A DNA stretch of 64,000 nucleotides from positions 7,949 through 71,948 of the forward strand of contig JAXLYP010000041.1 in assembly GCA_046351395.1 (NCBI GenBank), read 5' to 3'. Below, one piece after another: positions 52,237-61,795 of the stretch (positions are counted from its first letter, which is position 1; every line of letters begins with the position of its first letter). The stretch is from CAYYKK01 sp046351395 (GTDB lineage Bacteria > Myxococcota_A > Polyangia > Polyangiales > Polyangiaceae). A model generated the notes under the pieces. The model was not told the DNA's origin, searched no databases, and saw nothing but the letters and a program-made list of their open reading frames with translations. The translations under genes were made by a program, and so were the position numbers.

Positions 52237-52431
52237 ATGAAGCTCAGCATCGCGTCGCCGGTCGTCGTCCTCGTCGGCCCGCCCGTCGCGCGCTCCGTGT
52301 CGGCGGTCGTCGCGATCGTCCCGGTCGCGCACGCCCTGCCCGTCGTCCGCGGTCGCGTCCGCGTGGCGCCCGAGCCCGCTCGGAGCTCCGCGCGCGGCCG
52401 GCGCTCGCGGACGCCCGTCCTGCCGGCCTGA
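52237..52431 (+). CDS. Possible small exported protein
   Basis: A 64-residue reading frame with an excellent ribosome-binding site (AGAGGAGGG) eight bases before its ATG. It begins MKLSIASPVVVLVGPPVA and contains a second hydrophobic stretch (VSAVVAIVPVAHALPVV), then an Arg-rich tail. The start context is better than for most genes here, but the composition could arise by chance in GC-rich DNA and no homology is recognised. Confidence 0.35.
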   Translation: MKLSIASPVVVLVGPPVARSVSAVVAIVPVAHALPVVRGRVRVAPEPARSSARGRRSRTPVLPA

Positions 52432-52500
52432 TCGAGGCCGGCCGGGCGGCGCGCGCGGCCTTGGATGAGGGGCGCGCAACGCTCCTCCGAGGTGGCGCAG

Positions 52501-53955
52501 CTACGCGGTGTAGCGCGACGGCCCGTCGTCGCGCCACACGCGGAGCTCGGCGGTGGGCTTGCCGTCCAGGACCTCGACGACGAGGTGCGTGCGCGTGGCG
52601 ACGTGGATCTCCTCGCCGCTCGCGCTCTCTTCTTCCGACCACGAGCCGAGGTTGAAGTACGTCGCCTCGACGCCGTCGAGGCGGATCTCGCGCGGGGAGT
52701 GCGTGTGTCCCATCACGACGAACGCAGCGGGAAGGAGCGCCGCGACGCGCGGCGCGCGCTCCACGAGGAGGGCGTCCACCTCCTTCAGGTTTCGGAGCTT
52801 GGAGAGCGCGCGGTTCGCGAGCCACCAGCCGAGCGCGAGCGCGCCCGCGACGCCGAAGAACACGGGCCACTTGAGACCGAGCGCGAGCGCCGTCAGCACG
52901 AGGACGAGGGAGGTCGCGCCGAGGGCGACCCGATCGATGAGGAGGGTGCCGAGGATCCCGTAGACGCTGCGCGTGATGGGCTCCGCCTGGAGCGCGGCGA
53001 TCGCGCGGAGGCGCCGGAGCTTGAGGCGAGCGCGCTTCGCGAACGCGCGGATCAGGGCGCGGTGCTGCTTGCGGAGCCGCTCGCCCGCGGGCGTGCGGTG
53101 CTCTCGCCGGAGGTGCAGGAGGTCCCGGATGGCGCGCGCGAAGCGCATCCCGAGCGTGACCATGCCGCGCACGCCGAGCTTCACGGCGAACCGGAGGTAG
53201 TCGAGCACGCCCATGCCGTCGTGGCCGTGTTCGAACATCCCATGCGTCGGGCGCACGACCTGGCGGAGCAGGACGTCGCAGAACCCGCGCGTCATCCGCG
53301 TCGCGTCGAGCGGGGCGACCGGCCGGAGGTGGTTCTCGGTCGCGCAGAGCGGATCGTACTGGTGCCCGTGCTCGATGTACGCGACGCCCGGCTCGTAGAA
53401 GAACCAGTCCGTGAACTCGACGCGCGCTTTGAACTCGGCGCGATCGACGTCCCCGGCGCGCTCCGCGAGGAGCTCTCGGAAGCACTCGCGCGCCTCGTCC
53501 CAGTGGAGCTCCGCGTCGTGGTTGCCGATGACCACGGTGAGCGCGTTGCCGCGCGCGACGAACGCCGCGAGCGACGCCATGACCTCGGGGTGTCGCGTCG
53601 CCACGCGCGCGAGCTTGATGCACACGTGGTCGGGCGCGCTGCCGAGCCCGTGCGCGAGCTCCTCGCTCGTCGGCGCCGTCCGGACGGCCTCGTCCTTCTG
53701 GGGCAGGACGCTCATCCCGATGAGGTCGAGGAGGTCCCCGGCGACGACGATCCGCCAGCGATCGGCCGCGGGCTTCTCGTTCGCGTAGTGGTCGAGCAGG
53801 GCGGTGAGGTGGCGGTCGATCCGCTCGGGTCGGCGGCGCGGCGCGAACCCGCCCTCGAGGCGATCGTCGACGTCGGTGCCGAGGTGCACGTCCGAGAAGA
53901 CGAGCAGGCTCTCCGTCGGACGAAGGAGGGGTGCGGGCGCGAGCGGTGGGCTCAT
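52501..53955 (-). CDS. Metallophosphoesterase with membrane segments
   Basis: A 484-residue protein of the calcineurin-like phosphoesterase fold. Metal-site motifs occur in order: FSDVHLGTD (DxH), VAGDLLDLIG (GDxxD), VIGNHDAEL (GNHD), EHGHQYDP (GHx) and FVVMGHTHSP (GHTH). Between the fourth and fifth motifs a 150-residue insertion carries basic helices and two hydrophobic segments (ATSLVLVLTALALGL, VFFGVAGALALGWWLA), so the enzyme may be membrane-tethered. It resembles UDP-2,3-diacylglucosamine hydrolase-like enzymes, but the substrate is not certain. Confidence 0.9.
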   Translation of the reverse strand: MSPPLAPAPLLRPTESLLVFSDVHLGTDVDDRLEGGFAPRRRPERIDRHLTALLDHYANEKPAADRWRIVVAGDLLDLIGMSVLPQKDEAVRTAPTSEELAHGLGSAPDHVCIKLARVATRHPEVMASLAAFVARGNALTVVIGNHDAELHWDEARECFRELLAERAGDVDRAEFKARVEFTDWFFYEPGVAYIEHGHQYDPLCATENHLRPVAPLDATRMTRGFCDVLLRQVVRPTHGMFEHGHDGMGVLDYLRFAVKLGVRGMVTLGMRFARAIRDLLHLRREHRTPAGERLRKQHRALIRAFAKRARLKLRRLRAIAALQAEPITRSVYGILGTLLIDRVALGATSLVLVLTALALGLKWPVFFGVAGALALGWWLANRALSKLRNLKEVDALLVERAPRVAALLPAAFVVMGHTHSPREIRLDGVEATYFNLGSWSEEESASGEEIHVATRTHLVVEVLDGKPTAELRVWRDDGPSRYTA

Positions 53956-54001
53956 GACCCGATTGTTCGCTGCAGACGTCGTGCCGGCCGTCAGGCCTCT
54001 G

Positions 54002-54379
54002 TCACGTTCCCATCACCGCCGGGATCAGCCGCGGATCCATGAACCCGAGGAGGACCCCATAGAGCAGACTGTAGAGGATAACCGTCGCCGCGAGCAGGGC
54101 CGCCCACACCACGCCCTGAGTCACCGCGAGCGCCATCTGCAGCGCGCCTTTGTGGCGCCTCGTCACGACGCAGAACGGAATCATCGACAAGAACGCCCCG
54201 AAGGGGATGTTGCTGATCGCGTAGAGGCGGGCGAGCTGCTCGTCCTCGGGCCACGCCTGGCGCCGCCGCCGAGCGCTCATCCGCCGGAGGAGCGTGCGCT
54301 GGAGCCACACCGCGAGGGCGAGGCTGACGGGGAGGGTGGAGACGTCGAGGGCGAACTCGAGGACCTCGAACGCGATCAC
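54002..54379 (-). CDS. Small membrane protein
   Basis: A 125-residue protein with a GTG start overlapping the upstream stop (GTGA). Three hydrophobic segments are visible: VSTLPVSLALAVWL, FGAFLSMIPFCVV and VVWAALLAATVILYSLLYGVLLGF, with a basic loop RRMSARRRRQAW after the first. No family is recognised. The overlap with the L,D-transpeptidase gene suggests co-translation and a role in the envelope. Confidence 0.78.
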   Translation of the reverse strand: MIAFEVLEFALDVSTLPVSLALAVWLQRTLLRRMSARRRRQAWPEDEQLARLYAISNIPFGAFLSMIPFCVVTRRHKGALQMALAVTQGVVWAALLAATVILYSLLYGVLLGFMDPRLIPAVMGT

Positions 54380-56037
54380 GCGTGGATGCTAATCAAGGTG
54401 CCCTCCGCCGTCGCTTCGTCCGCGTTCACGCCGTGCCAGCCCTCGGGGAGGAGGGGCTCGGTGAACATGAACACCCGGCGCGCGTCGATCGGCGACATGT
54501 TGACGCAGCCGTGGCTGCGGGGCTTGCCGTAGTCGTCGTGCCAGGGCGCGGCGTGGAGCGCGTAGCCCCCCTTGAAGTACTCCACCCAGGGGACGTCGCG
54601 GAGCTCGAACTTGTTGTCGACCTCGTGGGCGTCCATCGTGTTCGTGACGTGCTTCTCGCGGATGTGGAACGTGCCTGTCGGCGTCGATCGCGTCGTCTTC
54701 GGGTCCCCGAGGCCGTCCCGACCCGTCGTGACGGCGGTCGCATAGACGGCCTTGCCGCCGACGTAGAGCACGAGGGTCTGCGTCTGGATCGAGATGTCGA
54801 TCCACTTCTTCTTCGCGTCCTTCGACCAGGCCGGGAGCTTCGAGGGCTTCGCCGCGATCGCGAGGTCCTTCTCGCGGAACCAGCTCCCATCCTTGGCCTG
54901 CACGTAGCGATCGCCGCCAAGGTTCTTGGAGTCCCCCGTCAACTGGATGGCGGTGTGCCGCGCGACCTGGTCCTTCTTGTCGCGGGCGAGGCGGGAGAGA
55001 TCGTACGAGTAGACCTCCTCCTGCTTCACGAACCCGACGGGGAGCTGCCACTCGCCGCTCTCGAGATCGACGCCGTGGAACGTCGAGCCGCGATCCGGCT
55101 TGAGCTTCGAGGTCGGAACGAGGCGCGCGTCCGTCGTCATCGCGAAGCGGCGGTCGTTCGGGCCGACGAACGTTCCGATGAGCGCGAGCATCGCCTTGCG
55201 GGGCACCCGGTCGGTGATGATCGCGTAGTCGGGGACCTTGAAGCTCGCGATGTTGGGGAGCTTGCGGCCGCCCTGGAAGAACCAGGGGACCTCGTCCGAG
55301 CCGGTGCCGCCGTAGATCATGTTGTAGTCGAGCGCGGGCGGGTCGGACGGCGGGTTGCCGATGGCTGCGCCGCTCGGCCCGAGGGGCACGTCGTTCGCGC
55401 CGACCTCGAGCGCGTCCCACTTCTCGTGGAGCTTGTCGTAGCTCCGGAGGTGCTTCTCGAGCGCCATCTCGTACTGGAACTGTTCGGCCTTCGTGGGGAC
55501 TCGGTAGTAGTTGGGCGCGATCGCGCGGACGAACGCGTACGGGTAGGGCATCGGCTTCGACACGTCCGGCCGGAGCGTCAGCGCCTTCAGGATCGGGTGG
55601 TTCATGTCCGTCGACGCTTCCTTGGTCGCGCACATGTAGCCGACGGGCAGGACGCGGTAGTACCCGCCCTCGCAGTCGTCCGTGCGCACCGGCTTCTCGC
55701 CGCGCACGATCGTGCCGCCCGCGCGCAAGTACCCGATGATGGGCGAGCGGCGGTCGGACTTCTCGTAGATCGGGGCCGTCATCTCGACCGCGCCGATCTT
55801 CGGTCCGCCCGGCGCGGGGATCGTCTCGGGCGCGGTCGACTCGGTCACCTGCGCGGACGTGTTCGGTGCGCCGTTCGCGAGCGCGAAGATGCCGCTCTTG
55901 GTGTCGTCCTTGGCGGGCTTCGACGTGCAGCCGAACACCAGGGAGGCGCCCGAGAGCGTCGACACCACGAGCGTCGACGCGAGGACGGTGTTTCGAGCCG
56001 CCCACAGGGCGGATCCGGAGGATCGTGCGCGCTGCAT
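54376..56037 (-). CDS. L,D-transpeptidase (YkuD) lipoprotein
   Basis: A 553-residue protein from ATG 56037. The signal has a lipobox-like end (ASLVFGCTSKP). The YkuD catalytic domain is in the C-terminal 150 residues, with HAAPWHDDYGKPRSHGCVNM, the conserved HGC motif with the active Cys. The 350 residues before it are not recognised in detail but include a repeated Gly/Tyr-rich region (APIYEKSDRRSPIIGYL) that may bind the wall. Such enzymes form 3-3 cross-links or attach lipoproteins to peptidoglycan. It is transcribed with the small membrane protein downstream. Confidence 0.9.
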   Translation of the reverse strand: MQRARSSGSALWAARNTVLASTLVVSTLSGASLVFGCTSKPAKDDTKSGIFALANGAPNTSAQVTESTAPETIPAPGGPKIGAVEMTAPIYEKSDRRSPIIGYLRAGGTIVRGEKPVRTDDCEGGYYRVLPVGYMCATKEASTDMNHPILKALTLRPDVSKPMPYPYAFVRAIAPNYYRVPTKAEQFQYEMALEKHLRSYDKLHEKWDALEVGANDVPLGPSGAAIGNPPSDPPALDYNMIYGGTGSDEVPWFFQGGRKLPNIASFKVPDYAIITDRVPRKAMLALIGTFVGPNDRRFAMTTDARLVPTSKLKPDRGSTFHGVDLESGEWQLPVGFVKQEEVYSYDLSRLARDKKDQVARHTAIQLTGDSKNLGGDRYVQAKDGSWFREKDLAIAAKPSKLPAWSKDAKKKWIDISIQTQTLVLYVGGKAVYATAVTTGRDGLGDPKTTRSTPTGTFHIREKHVTNTMDAHEVDNKFELRDVPWVEYFKGGYALHAAPWHDDYGKPRSHGCVNMSPIDARRVFMFTEPLLPEGWHGVNADEATAEGTLISIHA

Positions 56038-56121
56038 GCCCACCGCTTGCCAAAGGGCGACCCGGACGGCCAAGTTCTGGGTGGGCGAGCCTCGGGCGAG
56101 GCGATGGGGTAGGAGAGAGAC

Positions 56122-56580
56122 ATGGCCTGGGTGAAGGTGCCTCCGGAGAACCACGCGCCGTTCGTCGCGGCGCTGCCCAAGGATCCGCGCGTCGAGGTCG
56201 CGAAGATGTTCGGCGGCCTCGCGGCGAAGGTGAACGGTCACCTGTTCGCGGGGCTCTTCGGGCTCAGCGCGATGGTGCTGCTCGACGACGCGAGCAAAGC
56301 GGAGGCGCTGGCGCTGCCTGGCGCGGGACCGTTCGATCCGATGGGGGACGGCCGCGCGATGAGCGAGAAGGTGATGCTGCCGCCCGCGCTGATGCGTGAT
56401 CCCTCGGGCCTCGCCGCGTGGCTTCGGCGCGCGTACGACCACGCGCTCGCGCTCCCCACGAAGGCGCCGAAGGTGAAGCGAGCCGCCGCGACGCTCGCGG
56501 AGACGCCCTCCGCGAAGCGACGAACGGCGAAGCCCGCGCCCCCGAGCTCCCCGAGCCGCCGGCGATCGCGCGCGAAATGA
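56122..56580 (+). CDS. TfoX/Sxy N-terminal domain protein with basic tail
   Basis: A 152-residue protein with a good AGGAGAGAG site. Residues 1-105 are a TfoX N-terminal domain (VEVAKMFGGLAAKVNGHLFAGLFG, AMSEKVMLPPALM, WLRRAYDHAL). The last 45 residues are Lys/Arg/Pro/Ala-rich (KAPKVKRAAATLAE, SPSRRRSRAK) like histone-type tails and probably bind DNA. The TfoX family regulates competence and other genes in some bacteria; its role in myxobacteria is not established. Confidence 0.87.
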   Translation: MAWVKVPPENHAPFVAALPKDPRVEVAKMFGGLAAKVNGHLFAGLFGLSAMVLLDDASKAEALALPGAGPFDPMGDGRAMSEKVMLPPALMRDPSGLAAWLRRAYDHALALPTKAPKVKRAAATLAETPSAKRRTAKPAPPSSPSRRRSRAK

Positions 56581-56608
56581 GATCGCGACGCCGGCGGGGA
56601 CCTTCGGC

Positions 56609-57595
56609 TCACGCGTCCGGGAAGGCGAACCAGTCGGAGAACCGGGGGTCGACGAGCGGCGGCGGCGCGACCCCGCGCGGACCTCGGACCCGGTACTCGA
56701 TGGAGATCTGCGCGTTCCCCGGGGGCATCGTGACCTCGTAGCCCTGCGCCCACGTGCGGCCGCCCGCGGTCGGGCCCTCGAGCGAGGACGTGCCCGCGCC
56801 CGCGTGTCGAAGGGTCGCCCGAAGGATCGTGAAGCCCCACGGGAGCTCCTCCTCGCTCCTCCCCGCGACGCCGTTCGTCTTCAACGCGCCGAGCGGAATC
56901 GGTCGCACGAAGTCCGCCATGTAGAGCACGCCGTACTCGACGAGCGCGGGCTCGAGGTCGACGCGCACGCGGTTGGACGAGCGACCGTCCGCGCGGATCA
57001 CCCAGAGCTCTCCGTCGGAGGCGGGGCCGACGCCGGAGAGCGCTTCGTCGAGGTGCGCTTTGATCTCCGTCGTCGACCAGGCGTCGATCACGAGGTCGTA
57101 CGTCGGCCCGCCCAGCGATGGCTCGTAGACGATTCGGCCGCCCGCGAGGTTCGTCGACGACCTCGCGCTCGCGCCCGCCGCTGCGCCGACGGAATCGTCT
57201 GATGCGCTGCCACCCAAGTCGGTGCCGTAAAGGACGAGCGGCCTGCCCGGCGCGATCTCGCGAACGCTCGTCGCGTCGATGTCGGGCTCGTCGGGCGGAC
57301 TCTGCCCCGCGCTCGGATCCCCGGGGATCGCGCGCCGTTCGTCGAGCAGGCGCTGGAGCTCCAGGTAGAAACCATCCGGCGGATCGGCGAGCGTGCGGGC
57401 GCGCGCGGACGCGAGGCGCTCCGCGGCGGGCCGAACGACCGCTGGGTTGCGCGGCGGTGCGACGGCGCGGGCCGGCGGCTCGGGCGCCGTGCGCGTGCCG
57501 TTCGTGACCGCCTCGATCAGGTCCACTTTCGCGTGGAGCACGGCTCTGCGTTTGTCCGAGACGACGAGCGGGCGCGGGCGAATGGGCGAGGTCAT
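56609..57595 (-). CDS. Unknown beta-rich protein
   Basis: A 328-residue protein from ATG 57595. Residues 1-110 are low-complexity and Arg/Ala/Pro-rich, with a short helical part. From about 150 the sequence is beta-rich with Gly-rich turns (GRIVYEPSLGGPTYDLVIDAWSTTEI, TWAQGYEVTMPPGNAQISIEYRVRGP). No signal peptide or catalytic motif is visible and the family is not recognised. It is divergent from the small secreted protein gene, with 160 bp between starts. Confidence 0.7.
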   Translation of the reverse strand: MTSPIRPRPLVVSDKRRAVLHAKVDLIEAVTNGTRTAPEPPARAVAPPRNPAVVRPAAERLASARARTLADPPDGFYLELQRLLDERRAIPGDPSAGQSPPDEPDIDATSVREIAPGRPLVLYGTDLGGSASDDSVGAAAGASARSSTNLAGGRIVYEPSLGGPTYDLVIDAWSTTEIKAHLDEALSGVGPASDGELWVIRADGRSSNRVRVDLEPALVEYGVLYMADFVRPIPLGALKTNGVAGRSEEELPWGFTILRATLRHAGAGTSSLEGPTAGGRTWAQGYEVTMPPGNAQISIEYRVRGPRGVAPPPLVDPRFSDWFAFPDA

Positions 57596-57755
57596 GGGAG
57601 GCCCCGCATGAACGGTCCGTTGGTCGGCGGCGACAACCGAAAAGACATCCGCGAGCGCGCGGAACATGCGGTCGTCCGAGGCGCGGCGCGCCGGGAAGTC
57701 GTCGGTTCGACCGGACGTATAGGCGGCTCGAACCCCACAGCAAAGGAACGAGACC

Positions 57756-58145
57756 ATGAAGAAGATCCGCATCGCCGCCGCCGTCGCCGCCGTCGCCCTC
57801 ACGTCCGCCTTCGCGACCTCCGTGTTGGCGGGGAACGTCACGGAGACGAAGCCGGAGTGCAGCGACGCGAGCGCCGTCCTCCTCGCGGGCGTCGGTAACG
57901 ACGTGCAGGCCGCGCGCATTCATCAGTTCATCGAGGTGCAGAAGGTCTGGACGGACGCGACGGTCGTGTCGTGGGACCTCACGTTCCCCGCGAAGGGCGG
58001 TCCGACGACGGTGTACGGCGTGAAGTGCAAGAGCGGCAAGGGCTGCAACAACCTCGCGCACGCGTTCGCCGAGGCGAACCAGGACAGCTCCCCCATCGCC
58101 TTTTGCGGCCCGACGATCATGCTGCGCGGCGAGAGCACCCGCTGA
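57756..58145 (+). CDS. Small secreted protein
   Basis: A 129-residue protein with a clear AAGGAACGAGA site and a textbook signal peptide (MKKIRIAAAVAAVALTSAFATSVLAG), cleaved after ALA-type sequence. The mature 104 residues contain four Cys (ECSD, VKCKSGKGC, FCGPT), probably two disulphides. No known family is recognised. The gene stands alone between a divergent unknown gene and the start of the pseudogene region. Confidence 0.82.
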   Translation: MKKIRIAAAVAAVALTSAFATSVLAGNVTETKPECSDASAVLLAGVGNDVQAARIHQFIEVQKVWTDATVVSWDLTFPAKGGPTTVYGVKCKSGKGCNNLAHAFAEANQDSSPIAFCGPTIMLRGESTR

Positions 58146-58280
58146 GATCGGGCCGCGCTCGAACGCGTGAGGTGCGCGGAGGAACCGCGCCCGAGCGGAG
58201 CGCCTTCGGCGCGCTCATCTTGAATCGCGGCGCGGGTATCGCATGCTGCGGCATCCACCGAGCTCCGGCCCTCCGACAAC

Positions 58281-59362
58281 GTGCCGCGTGAGCTCTCCGC
58301 GGTGCTCCGTGCGCTCCCGGACCTCTATTTCCTCCTGAACAGCGAGCGACGCTTCGTCCACTACAGCGCCGGTAAGGGCCACGACCTCTACGCGTCGCGG
58401 AGCAATTCCTGGGAAAGCGGTTCGACGACGTGCTCCGCCACCACGTCGTGCCGGGGATGCCAGCGGAGGCCATCGATCGCGCACGCGAACGACGAGGTAA
58501 CGGCGTTCGCGTACCACCTCGAGGATCGTGGCGTCGTCTCGTGGTACGAGGCGCCAGTTCTCCCCGTTCGAGCGAGGCTACACGGTGGCGATCGCGCGGA
58601 ACGTGACCGAGGCGCGCCGCGCGGCGGAGGATCTGCGCCTCTGCAGGCGCGCGTGCTCGAGGCGGAGAAACTCGAGGCGCTCAGGCGCGTCGCCGGGAGC
58701 ATCGCGCACGACTTCAACAACCTCCTCGCCATGATCTCCACGGCGTGCAGGCTCGCCGACCGCGAGCTCGCGGCCGCTACGGCGAGCGCGCCGGGCGCTC
58801 CATCCTCTCCCTATGCGGGCCCCGCGCACCTCGCGGCCGCTGGCGAGGCGCTGCAGAAGCGCGCGCCAGCTCACGCATCACCTGCTCGGGTTCGCGCGGC
58901 GAGGTTCGGTGGAGCCCGAGTTGCTCGAGCTCGACGACGTGATGGACCGCATGGGGTTCATCCTCCGGGGCCTCGCCCCGAGCCCGATCGTCGTCGTCCG
59001 CGAGCGCGCCGGCTCTCCCCCGCGTGGTCGCGGCGCGGGCGCACGTGGAGCAAGTCGTCATGAACCTCGTCGCGAACGCCGCCCAGGCGATGTCCGGCGA
59101 GGGCGCTCACGCTCGGGACGGTCGCGTCCGCGGAGGAGCCGGAGGTGTGCCTGGAGGTCGCGGACACCGGGACGGGGATGACGGCCGAGGTTCGGGCGCG
59201 CGCGCTCGAGCCGTTCTTCACGACGAGGGACGGCTCGCGCGGCACGGGCCTCGGGCTCGCGACCGTCGACCGCATCGCGCGCGGGTACGGTGGGCGCGTC
59301 GAGATCGTGAGCGCGCTGAGCGCGGGGACGCGGGTGCGCGTCCACTTCCCCCGACCTTCCTG
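58281..59362 (+). pseudogene. PAS/histidine kinase, multiply frameshifted
   Basis: Sequence for a PAS domain (PDLYFLLNSERRFVHYSAG) begins at GTG 58281 but the frame breaks by about 58400. The dimerisation H-box (RRVAGSIAHDFNNLLAMIS) is at about 58683-58738 in one frame, the following helix (LTHHLLGFARRG) in another, and the ATPase N-box (QVVMNLVANAAQAMSGE, near 59055-59100) and G-boxes (DTGTGMT near 59165, GTGLGLATV near 59242) in a third. At least four frame changes are needed, so this is a decayed kinase gene. Confidence 0.85.
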
Positions 59363-59642
59363 ACGCTCCGGCTCAGCGCTTGACGCGTGCTGAGGCGCGC
59401 GAGCTCCTCGGCCTGCCGCCTCTTGGAGCGCGCGCGCCTCCACTTGCTCGCGCGCCAGGCGCGCGCCGCCTCCCGCGCGCATCGCTTCGGCGGCCTTGCG
59501 AGCGTCGTCCTCCCGGTTCTCTGGCAGGGCGACGCGGACCTTCTCCTTGGGCTCTCGGTCTTCTTCGCGGCGCGTGGTTCGAGGTGGTCTCGACACTCCG
59601 CGCTTCTTCTCGAGCCGCCCCGGAGGCGCTGCCAGCCCAGCA

Positions 59643-59900
59643 TCACCCAGCGACCCCGAGCACGCCTGCGAGGAGGAACCAGTACCAGTAGCTGAGGACC
59701 AGCCCGACCACGCCGATCACGAGGACCACGGCGAGGATGAGGCCGGCGATCCACTTCCATCGTCGGCTCTTCGCCGCGCGCTCCTCCTCGGCGGTCCGCG
59801 CCGCCTTCTCGTCGTCCGAGAGGAGGAGGTCGTCCGCGGCGCGCTTCACCGCGCGGCGGCCCGCGGCGATCGCTGCCTTCGTCGTGATGTCGTCGGCCAT
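59643..59900 (-). CDS. Small membrane protein
   Basis: An 85-residue protein. An N-terminal charged helix (AAIAAGRRAVKRAADDLLLSD, EEERAAKSRRWKW) is followed by a long hydrophobic region (IAGLILAVVLVIGVVGLVLSYWYWFLLAGVLGV) that could form one long or two short membrane segments. No family is recognised. It lies inside the pseudogene region but its frame is intact, and a mobile-element copy begins 12 bp from its start. Confidence 0.72.
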   Translation of the reverse strand: MADDITTKAAIAAGRRAVKRAADDLLLSDDEKAARTAEEERAAKSRRWKWIAGLILAVVLVIGVVGLVLSYWYWFLLAGVLGVAG

Positions 59901-59912
59901 GCTCGGGCCAAG

Positions 59913-60090
59913 CTAGCAGGTTGTTGAAAACGGACCGAGCACGCGCGACGAGGCGCCGCAGCGACGTCGTCGGTGCCCGAGGAGCCCACGGAACGCGGCT
60001 GAAGCCGCGTGAGTAGGCACCTTGGGTGACGATGTCCCTCCGGATGCCTGCCTCGTCGATGCGCGCGAAGGGAGGGGTTCAACAGGCTGC
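59913..60090 (+). mobile_element. MITE-like element with GCAGGTTGTTGAA-type ends
   Basis: A roughly 178-bp non-coding element. The left end CTAGCAGGTTGTTGAAAAC and the right end GGTTCAACAGGCTGC are imperfect inverted repeats, and the similarity continues inward (CGCGCGACGAGGC against GCGCGCATCGACGAGGC inverted). A 44-bp stretch of its left end recurs at 41151-41194 in the shortened copy. No transposase is present. It sits 12 bp upstream of the small membrane protein gene and beside the kinase pseudogene. Confidence 0.7.
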
Positions 60091-60154
60091 AGAGCAGGCG
60101 CGGCCCGCGCGCAGGCGGCCGATTGTTCGGGGCCCGCTCCGTCCGTGCTCGGGG

Positions 60155-61595
60155 TCAGAGCGTCGACGGATCGTAGACGGACGGCGGGGGAGGAGGCGGC
60201 GGGGGTGGGACCGCAGTCTCGGGCGCGTGGAAGGGGACCGTGGGCTCCGCCGAGCCCCCCGAGGCGGGAGCCTCGTCGGGTTGGGACGCGTGAGCGTAGA
60301 GGTTCCGGTCGGCGCGGTGGGCGTCGTGGTCGGCGTCGTCGGCATCGTCAGCCCGGGCCGTGTGGTCGCGAGGGGACGAGCTCGGCCCGGCTTCGCGACC
60401 GGTGCAGCCTTGGCGTGAGGGGCGACAGTCGGGCGGGGCGTGGCGTTCGCGTCGGTCGCCTGGAGCTCCTCGACGACGGCGGGTGTCGGCGCCGGAGGCG
60501 GCGCGGCGACGAGCTCCTCCTGTCGTGGCTCCGCGCGCGGAGCATCGTCAACGCACGCGATCGGCTTGGGCGAAGCGCACGCTGTCCGGGACGCGCGGCG
60601 ATCACGCTGCGGAGCGCGGGCCGCCGAGCGCGAGGGAGCGCGACCGCACCGGCGAGCGCGGCCCACCCGCCGAGCCGTCGGCGGGGGCACCTCGACGGGC
60701 GCGTCAGGCATCGCGTCGTACGCGATCGGCGGGCGCCGTGGACACGGGGGCGACGGCGTCCTCTACAATCACCTCGATCTCGTCCGGCTCGGTGTGGACG
60801 CCGCCAGGGCCCCGCGGTGCCAGAACCAGCGCGCGAAGGCGACGACCCCGTGCAGTCCTCTTCGACGCCGTGACCAGCCAGATCGCGATCGCCTTGCCGA
60901 GGTCGCGCGCGCTTTGCCAGCGCTGCGCCGGGTCGGGATCTGCCCCGCGCGCGATGATCGGCCCGAGCGCGGTCGCGATGTTCGCCCATGGCCGCCGTAC
61001 ACGACCGCTCTGCCGTGCGTGGATCCCCCAGACGTCGGCAGGCGGATCGCCGCGCCGCTGCCGCGGTGGTCCCGGCCACGCCGGATCTCGCAGCCAGGCG
61101 ACGGCGCGCGTGCGGCGCCCGTACGGAGACGACGCTGTCGAGCCCGAGATCCCCATGGACGATGCCCGCGTCGTGCACCCTTGCGGATCACTTTCGAGCA
61201 CGGGAGAAGGAGCTGCGCAGCGGCGGTCTCCGAGATCCGTCCCTCGCTCGCGCTCGACCACGTCGGCAGGCCGTCTACTCCTCGAGGTGCTCGCGGCCAC
61301 ACGTAGGGCTCGCCGAGGTCGGTCCCGCCCACGTCGAGGACGCGCTCGAGGTTCAGGCCAGAAGGCGCTCGACGGCCTCTACGAGCGCGATCGCGTCCAC
61401 GCTTCAAGACGCCTGCTCCGCCATGCCTTCGAGGCGTGATGGAGGATCTTGATCGTGACCTCGGTCGAACGGGACGTCGGTCCGCGTCATCCGCCAAACG
61501 CCCATAGCCGAGGGCCGGATCGCTCGCCAGTCCAGCAGGCGGTAGCGCGTCGCGACGACCTCGCCTTCGCGGTGCTGCCTCGGTTCTTCTGTCAC
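60155..61595 (-). pseudogene. Hanks-type Ser/Thr protein kinase, multiply frameshifted
   Basis: On the minus strand, scattered frames carry kinase parts in order: an N-terminal start (VVATRYRLLD) near 61540, VHDAGIVHGDLGL (catalytic loop, HGDLGLDSV) near 61175-61140, and DPAQRWQSARDLGKAIAIWL near 60945-60885. The C-terminal tail is Pro/Ala-rich and ends PPPPPPPPPSVYDPSTL with a TGA at 60155. At least four frameshifts are needed to join them. The HRDL-type loop reads HGDL. The gene is dead or the region carries many sequencing errors. Confidence 0.85.
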
Positions 61596-61795
61596 ATTGG
61601 GCTCGATGGCCCCAGCCCGTATTCCGCCGGTCTCCGTGATCATGACGAACGTGCGTTTTTGCAAGACCAGGCCCAAGCTCGGGGGACAGCGGGTACGCTC
61701 GAGGCCGATGGCTCGTCGTGCAGGTAGTGAGGATCGAGCGGGCGCCTGCGACCTCGAGCGCGCGGCTCGGCCGTGGAAGGGATGAGGATCGATCC

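Noticed and set aside
59363..59642. Possible gene between the decayed kinase and the small membrane protein
   Set aside because: All frames are Arg/Ala/Pro-rich with no motif or start signal; nothing can be supported here.
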